NCBI RefSeq assembly: GCF_007997215.1 | Contig: NZ_VORW01000002.1 | Location: 372,001 to 436,000 of the forward strand | Origin: Algoriphagus aquimarinus | GTDB lineage: Bacteria > Bacteroidota > Bacteroidia > Cytophagales > Cyclobacteriaceae | Length of the DNA stretch: 64,000 nucleotides | Direction: 5' to 3' | Shown: one piece after another, positions 25,394-34,108 of the stretch | Position numbering within the stretch: position 1 is the stretch's first letter | How the letters are laid out: each line of letters begins with the position of its first letter | Notes under the pieces: model-generated | Database searches by the model: none | Told to the model about the DNA's origin: nothing | Seen by the model: only the letters and a program-made list of their open reading frames with translations | Translations under genes and position numbers: made by a program

Positions 25394-25421
25394 AAAGCGG
25401 CAGTGTTTAGACTGCCGCTTT
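25394..25421 (-). terminator. Terminator of the TIM-barrel isomerase gene
   Basis: The perfect 11-bp stem AAAGCGGCAGT / ACTGCCGCTTT has a six-base loop. On the minus strand it is followed by T residues. It lies between two convergent genes, next to the dps terminator. Confidence 0.82.
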
Positions 25422-25463
25422 AAAAAATAGCTTGAAAAGCTTCATGGATAACAAAATTCTATA

Positions 25464-26492
25464 CTAAGCTAAAGCTTTTTCACAAAATTCAACACACTTC
25501 TGAACTTCTTTTACAGGATCAGATCCTTCAGGTACCTGGTATTCTAACTCAATGGTTGCCGGGAACTTATACTTGTTTTTTGAGATCAAATTTAGAAGTT
25601 CAGGGATAGGGGTGTCACCAGTTCCCCAAGCCAAATTTCCTTTTCCATTTGCTGGAGTTTGACGATCCTTAGTGTGCATGCTGAGTATGCGGCTATGTTG
25701 CTTTTCGATCAGTGGAATAAGGTCTGTATTTCCAGCTGCGATGTAGTGACCTGCATCTAGGTTTAGCGCATTTCTTTTGCTTTGATCGAGTGCAGTATCC
25801 CAGAATGTAAACGTTTCTTGCTCATGTCCATGATAGCCTACAGACATCTTATATTTTTCTCCCAACTTCCCTAGGCGAAGCGTATGCGCATCGTTTGATG
25901 GATGTTCCAGCGTGACGTGTGTGGCGCCAAGAGCTTTGGCAGCTGTCATTCCGTAAGCAATTTCTTCGTCTGTAGCATTCATTCCAAAGGCATTTGGCTT
26001 GAATGCATAGATGCTAACTCCCGCGTCATTATACATTTTGCGCATTTTCTCAAAAGGAGCTGTACCAACTTTACTTCTCCATGCAGCAGCTTCTTTTCCG
26101 TATGCTTCGGATTGAGCAGTTAAATCTGCCAGTTTAGCTTTCTCCTCAGTTGTGAGTTCTTCGCCTTTTCTTTGTTTTGACATGAGCGGGTACATTTCCC
26201 GCATATTGACAGGGTTTACAGGTTTTCCGGCAAAAGATTCAGCGGGATCACCCATGAGCTCGATTGCGGATAGACCTGAGTCTAGTACATATTGAAGTGT
26301 TGCTTCAGCGCTCTGATCTGGCATGGATCTGAAGGAGTAGGTGATACAGCCGATTTGCACACCATTAATTAGTGAATTTGGCTTATTAAGCGACTTGATG
26401 AGCGCAGGAGCGCCTTGTAGCCAAGACGGTGCTAATGCAAGTCCGCCCACACCAAGTGCTGATTTTATGAGAAATTCTCTTCTATTATTCAT
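25464..26492 (-). CDS. Tat-exported sugar isomerase/epimerase-like TIM-barrel protein
   Basis: A 342-residue protein of the xylose-isomerase-like TIM-barrel family (AP endonuclease 2 fold). It has a twin-arginine signal NNRREFLIKSALGVGG. The barrel shows IGCITYSFR, LSAIELMG, VTLEHPSNDAHTLR, VGYHGHEQE, NLDAGHYIAAGNT, SMHTKDRQ and TIELEYQVPEG, with His, Glu and Asp residues that fit a divalent-metal site. Relatives act as 2-keto or 3-keto sugar isomerases or hydratases next to Gfo/Idh/MocA and DUF1080 genes. Here it is a single gene in the periplasmic set. Substrate is unknown. Confidence 0.85.
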   Translation of the reverse strand: MNNRREFLIKSALGVGGLALAPSWLQGAPALIKSLNKPNSLINGVQIGCITYSFRSMPDQSAEATLQYVLDSGLSAIELMGDPAESFAGKPVNPVNMREMYPLMSKQRKGEELTTEEKAKLADLTAQSEAYGKEAAAWRSKVGTAPFEKMRKMYNDAGVSIYAFKPNAFGMNATDEEIAYGMTAAKALGATHVTLEHPSNDAHTLRLGKLGEKYKMSVGYHGHEQETFTFWDTALDQSKRNALNLDAGHYIAAGNTDLIPLIEKQHSRILSMHTKDRQTPANGKGNLAWGTGDTPIPELLNLISKNKYKFPATIELEYQVPEGSDPVKEVQKCVEFCEKALA

Positions 26493-26636
26493 GGTCTTTT
26501 GGGTTTGAGTGTTGAGTTAAACTTCAAATTAGTATTTACTTTTTCTTTTTTGCTGAAAAGTTTACCCATAATTTTATTTCTGGGCTGATTGGTCATATAC
26601 TCGTTTGAAAATGAGTACTGTATTAAAATATCACAT

Positions 26637-27068
26637 ATGAATTACACTGAAGGAAATATAGAGCAAAGAATAAGTAGGGGAGACTTCCTTAGTGAACTTC
26701 AATTTATCACCTCAAGAAGCGGAGGAGCTGGAGGTCAGAATGTTAATAAAGTGGAAACTAAGGTTCAGCTGAAGTTTGATATTCCAAATTCACGGCAGTT
26801 GAGTGAGGAGGAAAAGATTATGCTTCTGGAGAAGCTTCAAACAAAAACTGACCAGCAAGGAGTATTGCAGTTACAGTCTCAGGAAAAGCGCTCACAGATT
26901 CAAAATAAAGAGCTGGTGGTCAGGAAATTTGAGGATTCGCTGCGTAAAGCTTTTCATAAAAAGCGAATACGCAAAGCTACCAAACCTAAAAAAGGGGCTA
27001 TTGAAAAGCGACTTAAAGCCAAGAAAAATCAAGCTCAAAAGAAAGCAAACCGTAGCTGGAAAGAGTAG
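26637..27068 (+). CDS. arfB: Alternative ribosome-rescue factor / aminoacyl-tRNA hydrolase ArfB
   Basis: A 143-residue class-I release-factor-like protein that frees ribosomes stalled on broken mRNA. The GGQ catalytic motif is at residues 32-34 in SRSGGAGGQNVNKVETKV. The C-terminus is a long Lys/Arg-rich tail (KKRIRKATKPKKGAIEKRL...), which in ArfB enters the empty mRNA channel. It lacks the stop-codon recognition domain of RF1/RF2. I chose the ATG at 26637; an earlier in-frame start at 26589 adds 16 unconserved residues. Confidence 0.92.
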   Translation: MNYTEGNIEQRISRGDFLSELQFITSRSGGAGGQNVNKVETKVQLKFDIPNSRQLSEEEKIMLLEKLQTKTDQQGVLQLQSQEKRSQIQNKELVVRKFEDSLRKAFHKKRIRKATKPKKGAIEKRLKAKKNQAQKKANRSWKE

Positions 27069-27100
27069 GGAGTTACTCAGTCATTTCAGTGATTATTCAC

Positions 27101-27490
27101 TTAGTGTTCTTTAATCAAAAGTGTATAAGTCCTAGTAGAGTCAGGGCTGTAGATTTGAATGGGAAAATTTCCAGTTGGCTTAAAGACTCGCAGATGATAA
27201 TTGGTAGCTGTATTGAGAATAATGCCAAGATTATCTTGATTAAGATTGAGGGAAGTTTCGCCCATATCAGGATAACTAATCTCATCCAGTGAATCCTGTT
27301 TTCCTATGTAGGTCGTATCGTTTAATAGTATTTCAGCGGGTAAAGAGTTTTTAATATGTATACCCTTCTGACTGTCTCCCGTAGTAGGGTGGGTGAAAAC
27401 CAAGTCGTATTTTTTCGAGCTTACTGATTGTGAAAATGCAGACAGACAGGTAGCAATCGACAACAGTGTAATTAAAAGTACCTTTTTCAT
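27101..27490 (-). CDS. Small secreted protein of unknown function
   Basis: A 129-residue protein with a clear signal peptide (KKVLLITLLSIATCLSAFSQ). The mature part of about 108 residues looks all-beta, with alternating hydrophobic and polar positions and no cysteines. I do not recognise a family. It is convergent with arfB and separated from rpiA by about 210 bp with no gene. Confidence 0.7.
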   Translation of the reverse strand: MKKVLLITLLSIATCLSAFSQSVSSKKYDLVFTHPTTGDSQKGIHIKNSLPAEILLNDTTYIGKQDSLDEISYPDMGETSLNLNQDNLGIILNTATNYHLRVFKPTGNFPIQIYSPDSTRTYTLLIKEH

Positions 27491-27702
27491 AGTAAATCTT
27501 TAAAGTTTAAAAACTCTCTCCATTGAATTTCAATGGTTTGTGATAGAATACGAACGACTGATAAGTTAGGTTTTAATTTTTAATTGAAACCTATTTCGAT
27601 GCCTTATTGCTCATTTTTTGAGAAATAGTCCTTGTTAATACGTATGATTGGCTTGATAAATTAAAAAGTGTAGTGACTTGCTCAGCTCTGATTATAGATG
27701 AA

Positions 27703-28404
27703 TTAGCTTGTTTCAAAAAGAATAGTTTCTACCGTATTTCCTTTTCCAACAATAATTATATCAGCGAGGTCTATGAACAGACCATGGCAAACTAGACCTA
27801 CAATCCCATTAAGCGAATGGGAGAGGGACTTGGGATCTTGTATATGACCAAAATCAGCATCCAAGATCCAATTACCCTGATCCGTCACAAAAGTTTTGTC
27901 TTCTTTCTGACGAAGGCTACTCGTTCCTCCCAATTCCCTGACTTGATTCATTACATAATTGCAAGCAAATGGGATTACTTCTATTGGTAATTTAAATACC
28001 AAGCCAAGCTGTGCTACTGGTTTACTGGAATCAGCGACAATGATTTTCTTTCGTGTCATGGAAGCAACGATCTTTTCTCGCAGCAGTGCCCCTCCGCCAC
28101 CTTTGATGAGCACCATCTCATCATTGAACTCATCCGCTCCATCTATGGTGACATCGATGTAATCTACACTGTTGCTGTCGATGATGGGGATATATAGAGA
28201 CTCGGCGAGTTCCTGTGTTTTTTTAGATGTTGGAATAGCTTTTATCTGTAAACCATTCTGCACAAGCTTGCCGATTTCTCTGATAGCGTAATTGGCAGTG
28301 GATCCAGAGCCAAGTCCTATCACTTGACCATTTTGAATGTAGGTGACAGCTTTTATGGCTGCCAAGTGCTTTTCTTTATCTTTTGCTAATGATGAAGTTT
28401 CCAT
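27703..28404 (-). CDS. rpiA: Ribose-5-phosphate isomerase A
   Basis: A 233-residue enzyme that interconverts ribose 5-phosphate and ribulose 5-phosphate in the pentose phosphate pathway. The family motifs are VIGLGSGSTANYAI, VDVTIDGADEF in the form IDVTIDGADEFND, LIKGGGGALLREKIVA and DADFGHIQDP. Length is normal. It is a single gene. Ribulose-phosphate 3-epimerase is encoded separately at 47111. Confidence 0.96.
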   Translation of the reverse strand: METSSLAKDKEKHLAAIKAVTYIQNGQVIGLGSGSTANYAIREIGKLVQNGLQIKAIPTSKKTQELAESLYIPIIDSNSVDYIDVTIDGADEFNDEMVLIKGGGGALLREKIVASMTRKKIIVADSSKPVAQLGLVFKLPIEVIPFACNYVMNQVRELGGTSSLRQKEDKTFVTDQGNWILDADFGHIQDPKSLSHSLNGIVGLVCHGLFIDLADIIIVGKGNTVETILFETS

Positions 28405-28533
28405 AGTAGACTTTAAATGGGGTTCAGATTACAACCAAGTTGAAATGACCACTTTGTTTTGGAAATAAAAATAGAATTGCCCAAGAGATTCACAACACTT
28501 TAAATCTACAACCTTTAACTTTTCAACTCAATG

Positions 28534-29748
28534 CTACCTCAAGCTCTCAAGGACCAACCTCACCAACTCATTCTTATCTCCTCCAGGAATCCATCTGGCG
28601 ACGATTACTAAGTCATTTTCCTGATCTACATAGATCATATTAGTGCCTGCTCCAATATGAGAGAAGGCTGTAGTAGGTGCAGCTGGAATATCTTTTTGAT
28701 CATAGTTCAGGAAGTAATTCATAAATCCATATCCCTGATTTGCTGGGGTAGGAGTTTTGGATTTTTCGATCCAGGAAGTGGGGATCAGTTGCTTTCCATC
28801 CCATTGTCCATTATTCATAGTCAGGTAACCAAACCTCGCCTGATCCCAGGCAGAAAGCATCATGCCACCTCCCCAGTGCGAACCACCACTGACGGACTGC
28901 ATGATCTGTCCATCGATGATCACAAAGGAATTTTCATAGCCAGTCCATCTCCATGTATCGCTGGCGCCAATGGGATCCATGATTTTCTCTTTAAGCACGG
29001 AAGGAAGTGGCTTTCTCCAGATATTCATTAGAGCAAGAGCAAGCACATTTACGCGGGTGTCATTGTATTCATATACTGAGCCCGGAGCATTTTGTGGTCT
29101 TGCACGTTTTTCTTTGGCACCCTCTCTTGGTCTATCTGCCCAGTCAGGTTTTCCCCAGAGTGATCCTTCCCAGTCAGAAGTCTGACGAAGAAGATGATCC
29201 CAAGTAATAGTTCTGTTATGCGGCGTGTCGAAGAGTTCGAAAGTATCATCCTGGTCAAAGTGATCCGCTTTGTTGATGCTGAGTTTGCTAGGATCATACG
29301 GATAGATAGGAGCCATGTAGGGATAAACAAGATCCTTTTCGTCACCAATTAAACCTGCTTCTACTGCCAATCCAGCTGTGGTGGAAAGGAAACTCTTTGC
29401 TACTGAGAATGTCAAGTCCACACGATCGGGTTCTCCCCACTGAGCAACGACATAACCCTTGTAAATAATCAACCCGGAAGCAGGACCGCGGGTTTTCATT
29501 GGTCCTACGGGATATCCGAAGGGTTCACGTCCAAATCCGCCCTCGTAGTGCGCAATCTTCAGATTAGGATCTTCCTGACTCTCATGTGCGATAGCAAAGT
29601 CGATGGCTGCTTTAAGTTTTGATGCATTCAGCCCCATAGATTCGGGACTTTTACTTTCCCACTTATTCTTTTCTGGGAAATAGGTTTGAGCTGAAAGGGT
29701 AGAGGAAAGTGCGAAAATAAATAGGGCGGCGAAAAGTGGTTTTTTCAT
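28534..29748 (-). CDS. Secreted serine hydrolase, beta-lactamase class C family
   Basis: A 404-residue exported protein (signal peptide about 1-20, LFIFALSSTLSAQ) of the class-C beta-lactamase/DD-peptidase/esterase family. The active-site SxxK is S115-V-A-K118, and the second motif is Tyr228-Asn229 in YEYND. A C-terminal SHIGAG stands where the K/H-T-G motif is expected. Substrate cannot be told; most such environmental proteins are esterases or peptidases. A 110-bp stretch immediately upstream recurs in front of the DUF1080 gene at 30154 and may be its promoter. Confidence 0.88.
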   Translation of the reverse strand: MKKPLFAALFIFALSSTLSAQTYFPEKNKWESKSPESMGLNASKLKAAIDFAIAHESQEDPNLKIAHYEGGFGREPFGYPVGPMKTRGPASGLIIYKGYVVAQWGEPDRVDLTFSVAKSFLSTTAGLAVEAGLIGDEKDLVYPYMAPIYPYDPSKLSINKADHFDQDDTFELFDTPHNRTITWDHLLRQTSDWEGSLWGKPDWADRPREGAKEKRARPQNAPGSVYEYNDTRVNVLALALMNIWRKPLPSVLKEKIMDPIGASDTWRWTGYENSFVIIDGQIMQSVSGGSHWGGGMMLSAWDQARFGYLTMNNGQWDGKQLIPTSWIEKSKTPTPANQGYGFMNYFLNYDQKDIPAAPTTAFSHIGAGTNMIYVDQENDLVIVARWIPGGDKNELVRLVLESLR

Positions 29749-29751
29749 GAT

Positions 29752-29862
29752 GTGATTTTAGTCAAAATAAATTTGCTAGTAAAGCCAATGATCAAGATGT
29801 CAAGCAATAGCAGAAGGAAGGCTATTGCTTTTTCTGGGTAAATGAAACACAGATAATAGCTT
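29752..29862 (-). repeat. Upstream repeat, copy 1 (candidate promoter region)
   Basis: The block ATTTTAGTCAAAATAAATTTG followed by a diverged TAAAGC...TGATCAAGAT...TCAAGCAA pattern recurs at 30833-30934. On the minus strand it contains TATTTTGACT and upstream TTG triplets that resemble the Bacteroidota -7/-33 promoter elements. It ends a few bases before the serine-hydrolase start. Confidence 0.6.
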
Positions 29863-30153
29863 TTTCACTAAGTCTCAAATTCATAAAAGATCAAAAAGTC
29901 TTTAGGGTTGTTACAAGTGAAAGACTAGGTTGGCAGTTACTATTGATCTCGAAAAAGCTGGCTTTTATCTCTTGTTTTGGGGATTATTGCTGGTATTTGG
30001 TTGGATGAATACGAAGGAGGCTGTGGATTTCTTTTAGCTTATGTGCTCTAGGCGCTATTGAATAAATTTCCTAAGGAAAGGAATTATTAAATTGGTAGCA
30101 ATGAATCAAAAGTGCCTACAATACATTTTAAAATAACTATTTCAATTATCGTC
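29863..30153. other. Gene-poor stretch
   Basis: I see no convincing gene here. A short plus-strand frame starting with TTG at 29930 and ending at 30037 would encode 35 residues with one hydrophobic segment (LAVTIDLEKAGFYLLFWGLLL). It has no clear ribosome-binding site and is probably chance or a remnant. Confidence 0.3.
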
Positions 30154-30753
30154 TTAAAGAGATTGAAGTTTTACATTTCGAAAACGGACCTCTCCAGTTC
30201 CCATGGCTTGAAGAGCAATATAACCTTCTGCTAGGCTTTTATCTTTTAAGTCTGCTGTCAGTACATTGTTTATCCAAGCTTGAATATGATCTCCCTGAAT
30301 TTGAATTTTATAGGTATTCCATTTGTCAGTTGTCTCCACATAGTTGAGCGGTACTGCTTTATTTACAATTGCCCCAGTCCGAAATTCTTGATTTGTGTGT
30401 AGATCCCAGATATTGATTTCGTAGCATTCTGTAAAGCTTAATTTCTTGTTTTGACAGCGAATAAAAATCCCTGAATTGATAGTAATATCTGGTTTGAATT
30501 CTAATTCGAGGATAAAATCAGTGTACTTATCTTTAGTAATTACAAATCCTGCGCTGTCCTTTACAACTCCTACTAATTCATTTTGATCAAATTCCCATAT
30601 AGCTCCGCCGAAAATTTCCCATCCGTCAAAGTTTTCGTCCAACATTTCCGTTTTTTGGTGGCAAGATGATAAGCAGAGTAAGGTCGAGATTAAGACCAAA
30701 AGGGTAGAAAAAGGTTCAAAATATATTTTTTGATTTTGGGTTTTTCGAAACAT
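30154..30753 (-). CDS. Single-domain DUF1080 lipoprotein
   Basis: A 199-residue lipoprotein; the signal ends at the Cys in LLCLSSC. The rest is one DUF1080 (3-keto-disaccharide hydrolase-like) domain: NFDGWEIFGGAIWEFDQNELVG, YTDFILELEFKPDITINSGIFIRCQ, WNTYKIQIQGDHIQAWINNVLTADL and GYIALQAMGTGEVRFRNVKLQSL. It is shorter than the other two DUF1080 proteins here. It lies alone between two copies of an upstream repeat and next to a dead transposase. Function in glycoside cleavage is inferred from family. Confidence 0.82.
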   Translation of the reverse strand: MFRKTQNQKIYFEPFSTLLVLISTLLCLSSCHQKTEMLDENFDGWEIFGGAIWEFDQNELVGVVKDSAGFVITKDKYTDFILELEFKPDITINSGIFIRCQNKKLSFTECYEINIWDLHTNQEFRTGAIVNKAVPLNYVETTDKWNTYKIQIQGDHIQAWINNVLTADLKDKSLAEGYIALQAMGTGEVRFRNVKLQSL

Positions 30754-30832
30754 AAATAGGAATATAAGTTTGAGCTGTGAAGATTATAAATTGATAACCT
30801 AAAAATAGGTCAGAGAGTAATAGTTATTTCAA

Positions 30833-30934
30833 GACCTCATTTTAGTCAAAATAAATTTGTTTTAAAGCATTTGACCAAGATACCAAACAAAACAAATAGG
30901 AATGGGTTAACTTTTTGTAGTTAAATAGAAAACA
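30833..30934 (-). repeat. Upstream repeat, copy 2
   Basis: This is the second copy of the block at 29752. The core ATTTTAGTCAAAATAAATTTG is identical and the following 80 bases are similar with substitutions. The similarity ends almost where the transposase remnant begins. It lies 80 bp upstream of the DUF1080 start. Confidence 0.6.
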
Positions 30935-30938
30935 TAAT

Positions 30939-31612
30939 ATGTGTAACCTCATAGCTGCACATAGCCAAATAATGACAGATTGTGAAATAAAGTCGCTGGG
31001 TCAGATTAGTGGATTCATGCTCATGCATAAGATTAGAGTTTATATGGGCAAGAGAGATGCACTATACACACTTTCAGATATGGTGGAATACGATGATTGC
31101 TTTGTTACCGTGGCTACTAAGAAGGCAGAATCGGTAAGGTGAAAAGAGGTAAAGGAAGCCAGCGGAAAGCATCAGTGGCAGTGGCTGCTGAATCCGTTCC
31201 GGTTGAAAACCCAGAGACCGGGAAATCCGGGAAAGTCTGCGGCTACTTCAAAATGGAAGTACTGGGAAAGGTAGACAGACATCATGTCAACAGCTTTATT
31301 AAGAGAAATACCGAAGGGGATATTGCGCTTTTTACTGAAAAAAACTCAGTCTACGTTGATATAAAGGATATTGTGGCTACCCATTTCACAGTAGTATTGG
31401 GAAAAGAAGCAACCAATGGCACCCTGAGATGGGTACACTAGGCAATCAGCAATCTGAAAAGAAAACTGTTAGGGATTAACCATATGATCACTTATAAGTA
31501 TCTCCAGAACTACCTCAATGAGTTCGTCTACAAGCTCAACAGAAAATTTTTTGGTGAAAGATTATTTGACAGATTGGTTCTTGCCTCAATTTATCCTTAC
31601 GTGCAATCATGA
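30939..31612 (+). pseudogene. Decayed IS1595-family transposase
   Basis: The fragments match the DDE domain of ISPna2-type IS1595 transposases in order. They are ISGFMLMHKIRVYMGKRDALYTLSDMVEYDDCF in one frame, then KRGKGSQRKASVAVAAESVPVENP to LRWVH in another frame (shift near 31139). After an in-frame TAG at 31439 come AISNLKRKLLGINHMITYKYLQNYL and NEFVYKLNRKFFGERLFDRLV, ending at 31612. The N-terminal zinc-ribbon region is missing. With a frameshift, an internal stop and a truncated 5' end it cannot be active. I could not identify terminal inverted repeats. It sits at the edge of a higher-G+C gene group. Confidence 0.85.
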
Positions 31613-31648
31613 GTATACACATATTTTAAAGTGCCTCCATTTTGATTC

Positions 31649-32449
31649 TTATTTCTTTGCCAAAGGTCTCAGCTCCACTTTTCTAAAAAATATCTCAGCG
31701 CCCTCAGATTGAATTTGAATGCGACCTTTACTTGGTTTTACATTGGAAGCATGATTTACCAAAATCCCATTGAGGTAAATCGTTATTTCGTTTCCCTCAA
31801 CTATACATTCCACTTTATTCCACTCACCCACCGGTTTCTCCACATCCTGAGCACCACGGAAATCAATCACATCTTTCCAGTTTGGATCACGTCCATACCA
31901 ATTGATCCGGCCACCATTTATAGTTGCGAGTTCCCCGTCGGGTTGAAAAATATAAGAACTGCCCTGCTTTTCCGGAGCTACAGGACTCGTAATGCTGAAA
32001 TTTTCACTTCCATCTCCAACCACAATAAAATCCCCCGTTCCACCTTCAATCAGCTGGCATTCGATGGAATGCATCCATATTCCATCTGACGCTCCATCTT
32101 CTCCTACTGAATGCAAGAGAATTCCAGAATCTCGGGCATTTTCCAGTCTGGGAGCAAAGGTTTTTCCGCCCCATTTGAACTCAACGATGAGCCGATAATT
32201 CTCAAATTCCTCATTGGAAGTGATCCCTCCCCACTCTTCACCAGAAATCCGGATCATCCCATCCTGGACAGTGAATACCTTTTTCGGATCAATGTCACGT
32301 CCTCTATTTTGCACAAAAGTGTACCAGCCATCGAGGTTTTTACCGTTGAAGAGGGTGACTTTATTTTTGATGTCTGATTTTGATTGGCTTTGGGAAAAGA
32401 CTGTTGAAGTCACAATCAACAAAAGCGATAAGAGAATAATTTTTTTCAT
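31649..32449 (-). CDS. Secreted DUF1080 protein (3-keto-disaccharide hydrolase family)
   Basis: A 266-residue exported protein with a signal peptide ending near SQSQ at residue 20. One full DUF1080 domain: VTLFNGKNLDGWYTFVQN, GMIRISGEEWGGITSNEEFENYRLIVEFKWGG, RDSGILLHSVG, SIECQLIEGGTGDF, GEWNKVECIVEGNEITIYLNG and GRIQIQSEGAEIFFRKVELRPL. It is the last gene of an SDR-PIG-L-DUF1080 run on the minus strand. Base composition of this run is richer in G+C than the surroundings. Confidence 0.9.
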   Translation of the reverse strand: MKKIILLSLLLIVTSTVFSQSQSKSDIKNKVTLFNGKNLDGWYTFVQNRGRDIDPKKVFTVQDGMIRISGEEWGGITSNEEFENYRLIVEFKWGGKTFAPRLENARDSGILLHSVGEDGASDGIWMHSIECQLIEGGTGDFIVVGDGSENFSITSPVAPEKQGSSYIFQPDGELATINGGRINWYGRDPNWKDVIDFRGAQDVEKPVGEWNKVECIVEGNEITIYLNGILVNHASNVKPSKGRIQIQSEGAEIFFRKVELRPLAKK

Positions 32450-32480
32450 TAGTTGTATTGGGTTTTAAAGCAAAGGTCAA

Positions 32481-33242
32481 TTACAGGATTGAGGAGGGAG
32501 AGTTTTTGCCATTGAGTTTGACAAAAGCTTCGGCAGCTGGCACACCGGCTTCCATCCCTCGAAACTTCTCCATCGCTTCATGCCCGCAGGCATAGATTCC
32601 GACAGGATCCTGACTTACATGACAGAATAAAGCCTTTCGTTTGGTTTCCTGTTCATTCGAAATATCCACATAATCTGTGGGATGAAATGTCATTGTTTGC
32701 TCACCGGTACAAACTTCGTAAAAATAAATCTGGAATTCCCTCTTAGTTCTCAATCCTGCTTGCATGGTCAGCATACTTGCTGCCTGATGATCTCTATGAG
32801 AATCTATGGGCCACTGCGTAAAAACCAAATCCGGTTTTTCGTTTTCCATGAACTCAGTCATCTTGGCTATCCACTCATTATTTACCATCGTGTTGCCATC
32901 TACCTGGCCGAGAAAGGAATGCTGCACTTTTAGAATCGCACAAGCTGCTTCCGCTTCTTTGGTTCGGATACTTGCAGCCTCATTGGCTGATTTTCCTTCA
33001 ATTCCTCCTTCTCCACGGGTCAGATACAAGACTTTCACATCATGGCCTTTTGCACTAAACTTTGCCAAAGTACCTCCACAGCCGCTTTCCGGATCGTCCG
33101 GATGGCCACCGACACAAATCACTTTCAGTTTGGTGATTTGATTTTCTGGTTTTGTCTGAGCAAGCGCAGAAAGAGGCAAAGTCGCCAAACTTACCAGTGA
33201 TGCTTTTTTGAAGAATTGTCTTCGTGTAGTTTTTTGATTCAT
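32481..33242 (-). CDS. Tat-exported PIG-L-family deacetylase
   Basis: A 253-residue zinc-dependent N-deacetylase-like protein of the LmbE/PIG-L family. A twin-arginine signal TTRRQFFKKAS is followed by the metal-site motif GGHPDDPESG (His47, Asp49, Asp50) and the second metal motif HRDH (His149, Asp151, His152). Acting in the periplasm it could remove N-acetyl groups from amino sugars or glycoconjugates. It lies 5 bases downstream of the SDR gene and 31 bases upstream of the DUF1080 gene. It is shorter than and distinct from the large PIG-L protein at 54806. Confidence 0.9.
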   Translation of the reverse strand: MNQKTTRRQFFKKASLVSLATLPLSALAQTKPENQITKLKVICVGGHPDDPESGCGGTLAKFSAKGHDVKVLYLTRGEGGIEGKSANEAASIRTKEAEAACAILKVQHSFLGQVDGNTMVNNEWIAKMTEFMENEKPDLVFTQWPIDSHRDHQAASMLTMQAGLRTKREFQIYFYEVCTGEQTMTFHPTDYVDISNEQETKRKALFCHVSQDPVGIYACGHEAMEKFRGMEAGVPAAEAFVKLNGKNSPSSIL

Positions 33243-33247
33243 GGCTC

Positions 33248-34006
33248 TTACTTTACTAAAATTCCCCCATCAATTGTGTAAGCCGAACCGGTTATCCAGG
33301 ATGCTTCATCGGAAACCAGAAACAAAGCCAGCGAAGCAATATCTTCCGGACGTCCAAGGCGCTTCATCAATGTATTATTGGCTGTTTGCTGCACGATGGT
33401 ATCAGGGTCGTCAAATGCTTTGGCTGAATCCCAAATCAAAGGGGTATCGACCGGACCGGGACAAATTGTATTCACACGGATTGTTGGTCCATAATCCAAT
33501 GCCATTTCTTTCACCAACGCAACCAAAGCTGCTTTGCTCGCACAATAGGCTGCATGGTTGGGGAAACTTTTAAACGCTGCAATTGAACTATTCGCGAGGA
33601 TAACTCCCTTGCCATTTTTCTGCATCTCAGGAATCGCGAACCGACTCAGATAAAATACGGAATTCAGATTGGCACTTATGGTTTCATTCCATTCTTCAAA
33701 GGAAATATCCGTCACCGATCCCAATCCTAACTTTCCGGCATTTGTTACGACTATATCCAGCTTACCGAAATTTTGAATAGCCTCTCGAACCAACGTTTCA
33801 TTTATAGCTATTTGAGAAATATCCCCTTCAATAAAAACGGCCTTTCCACCCTGTTGAATTAGATTTTTTTCCAAATCCTTACCTCGAAGCTCATCACGAC
33901 CACTCAAAATTACGGAAGCCCCTTCGCTGACAAATCGTTCGGCCATGGCCTTTCCCATTCCACTTGTAGCTCCGGTTATGATGGCTGTTTTTCCTTTCAA
34001 TCTCAT
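33248..34006 (-). CDS. Short-chain dehydrogenase/reductase
   Basis: A 252-residue classical SDR. The cofactor motif TGATSGMG is at 11-18, NAG at 89-91, and the catalytic set is Ser140/141, Tyr154 and Lys158 (YCASK). The C-terminus has the usual PGPVDTPL and GSAYTIDGG segments. It is cytoplasmic, without a signal. It is the first gene of the SDR-PIG-L-DUF1080 operon. A role in sugar or polyol oxidation is plausible but the substrate is unknown. Confidence 0.92.
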   Translation of the reverse strand: MRLKGKTAIITGATSGMGKAMAERFVSEGASVILSGRDELRGKDLEKNLIQQGGKAVFIEGDISQIAINETLVREAIQNFGKLDIVVTNAGKLGLGSVTDISFEEWNETISANLNSVFYLSRFAIPEMQKNGKGVILANSSIAAFKSFPNHAAYCASKAALVALVKEMALDYGPTIRVNTICPGPVDTPLIWDSAKAFDDPDTIVQQTANNTLMKRLGRPEDIASLALFLVSDEASWITGSAYTIDGGILVK

Positions 34007-34108
34007 TTTTTGGGGTTTATTAAGAAATGACTTTTTATCCTAAAGTCGTGTAGTGACATGTGCAATAGTCTCGTGCCAGCATGTAATTTACTTCAATTTC
34101 TCATTATT

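Noticed and set aside
27569..27593. A terminator after rpiA (AGGTTTTAATT/AATTGAAACCT stem)
   Set aside because: The stem is A+T rich and no T tract follows on either strand, so it may be chance.
30939..31612. An intact insertion sequence
   Set aside because: The transposase has a frameshift, an internal stop and no N-terminal zinc ribbon, and I could not find terminal inverted repeats.
31518..31712. A 64-residue open frame near the transposase remnant
   Set aside because: It is out of frame with the transposase and ends inside the DUF1080 gene; it has no motif.
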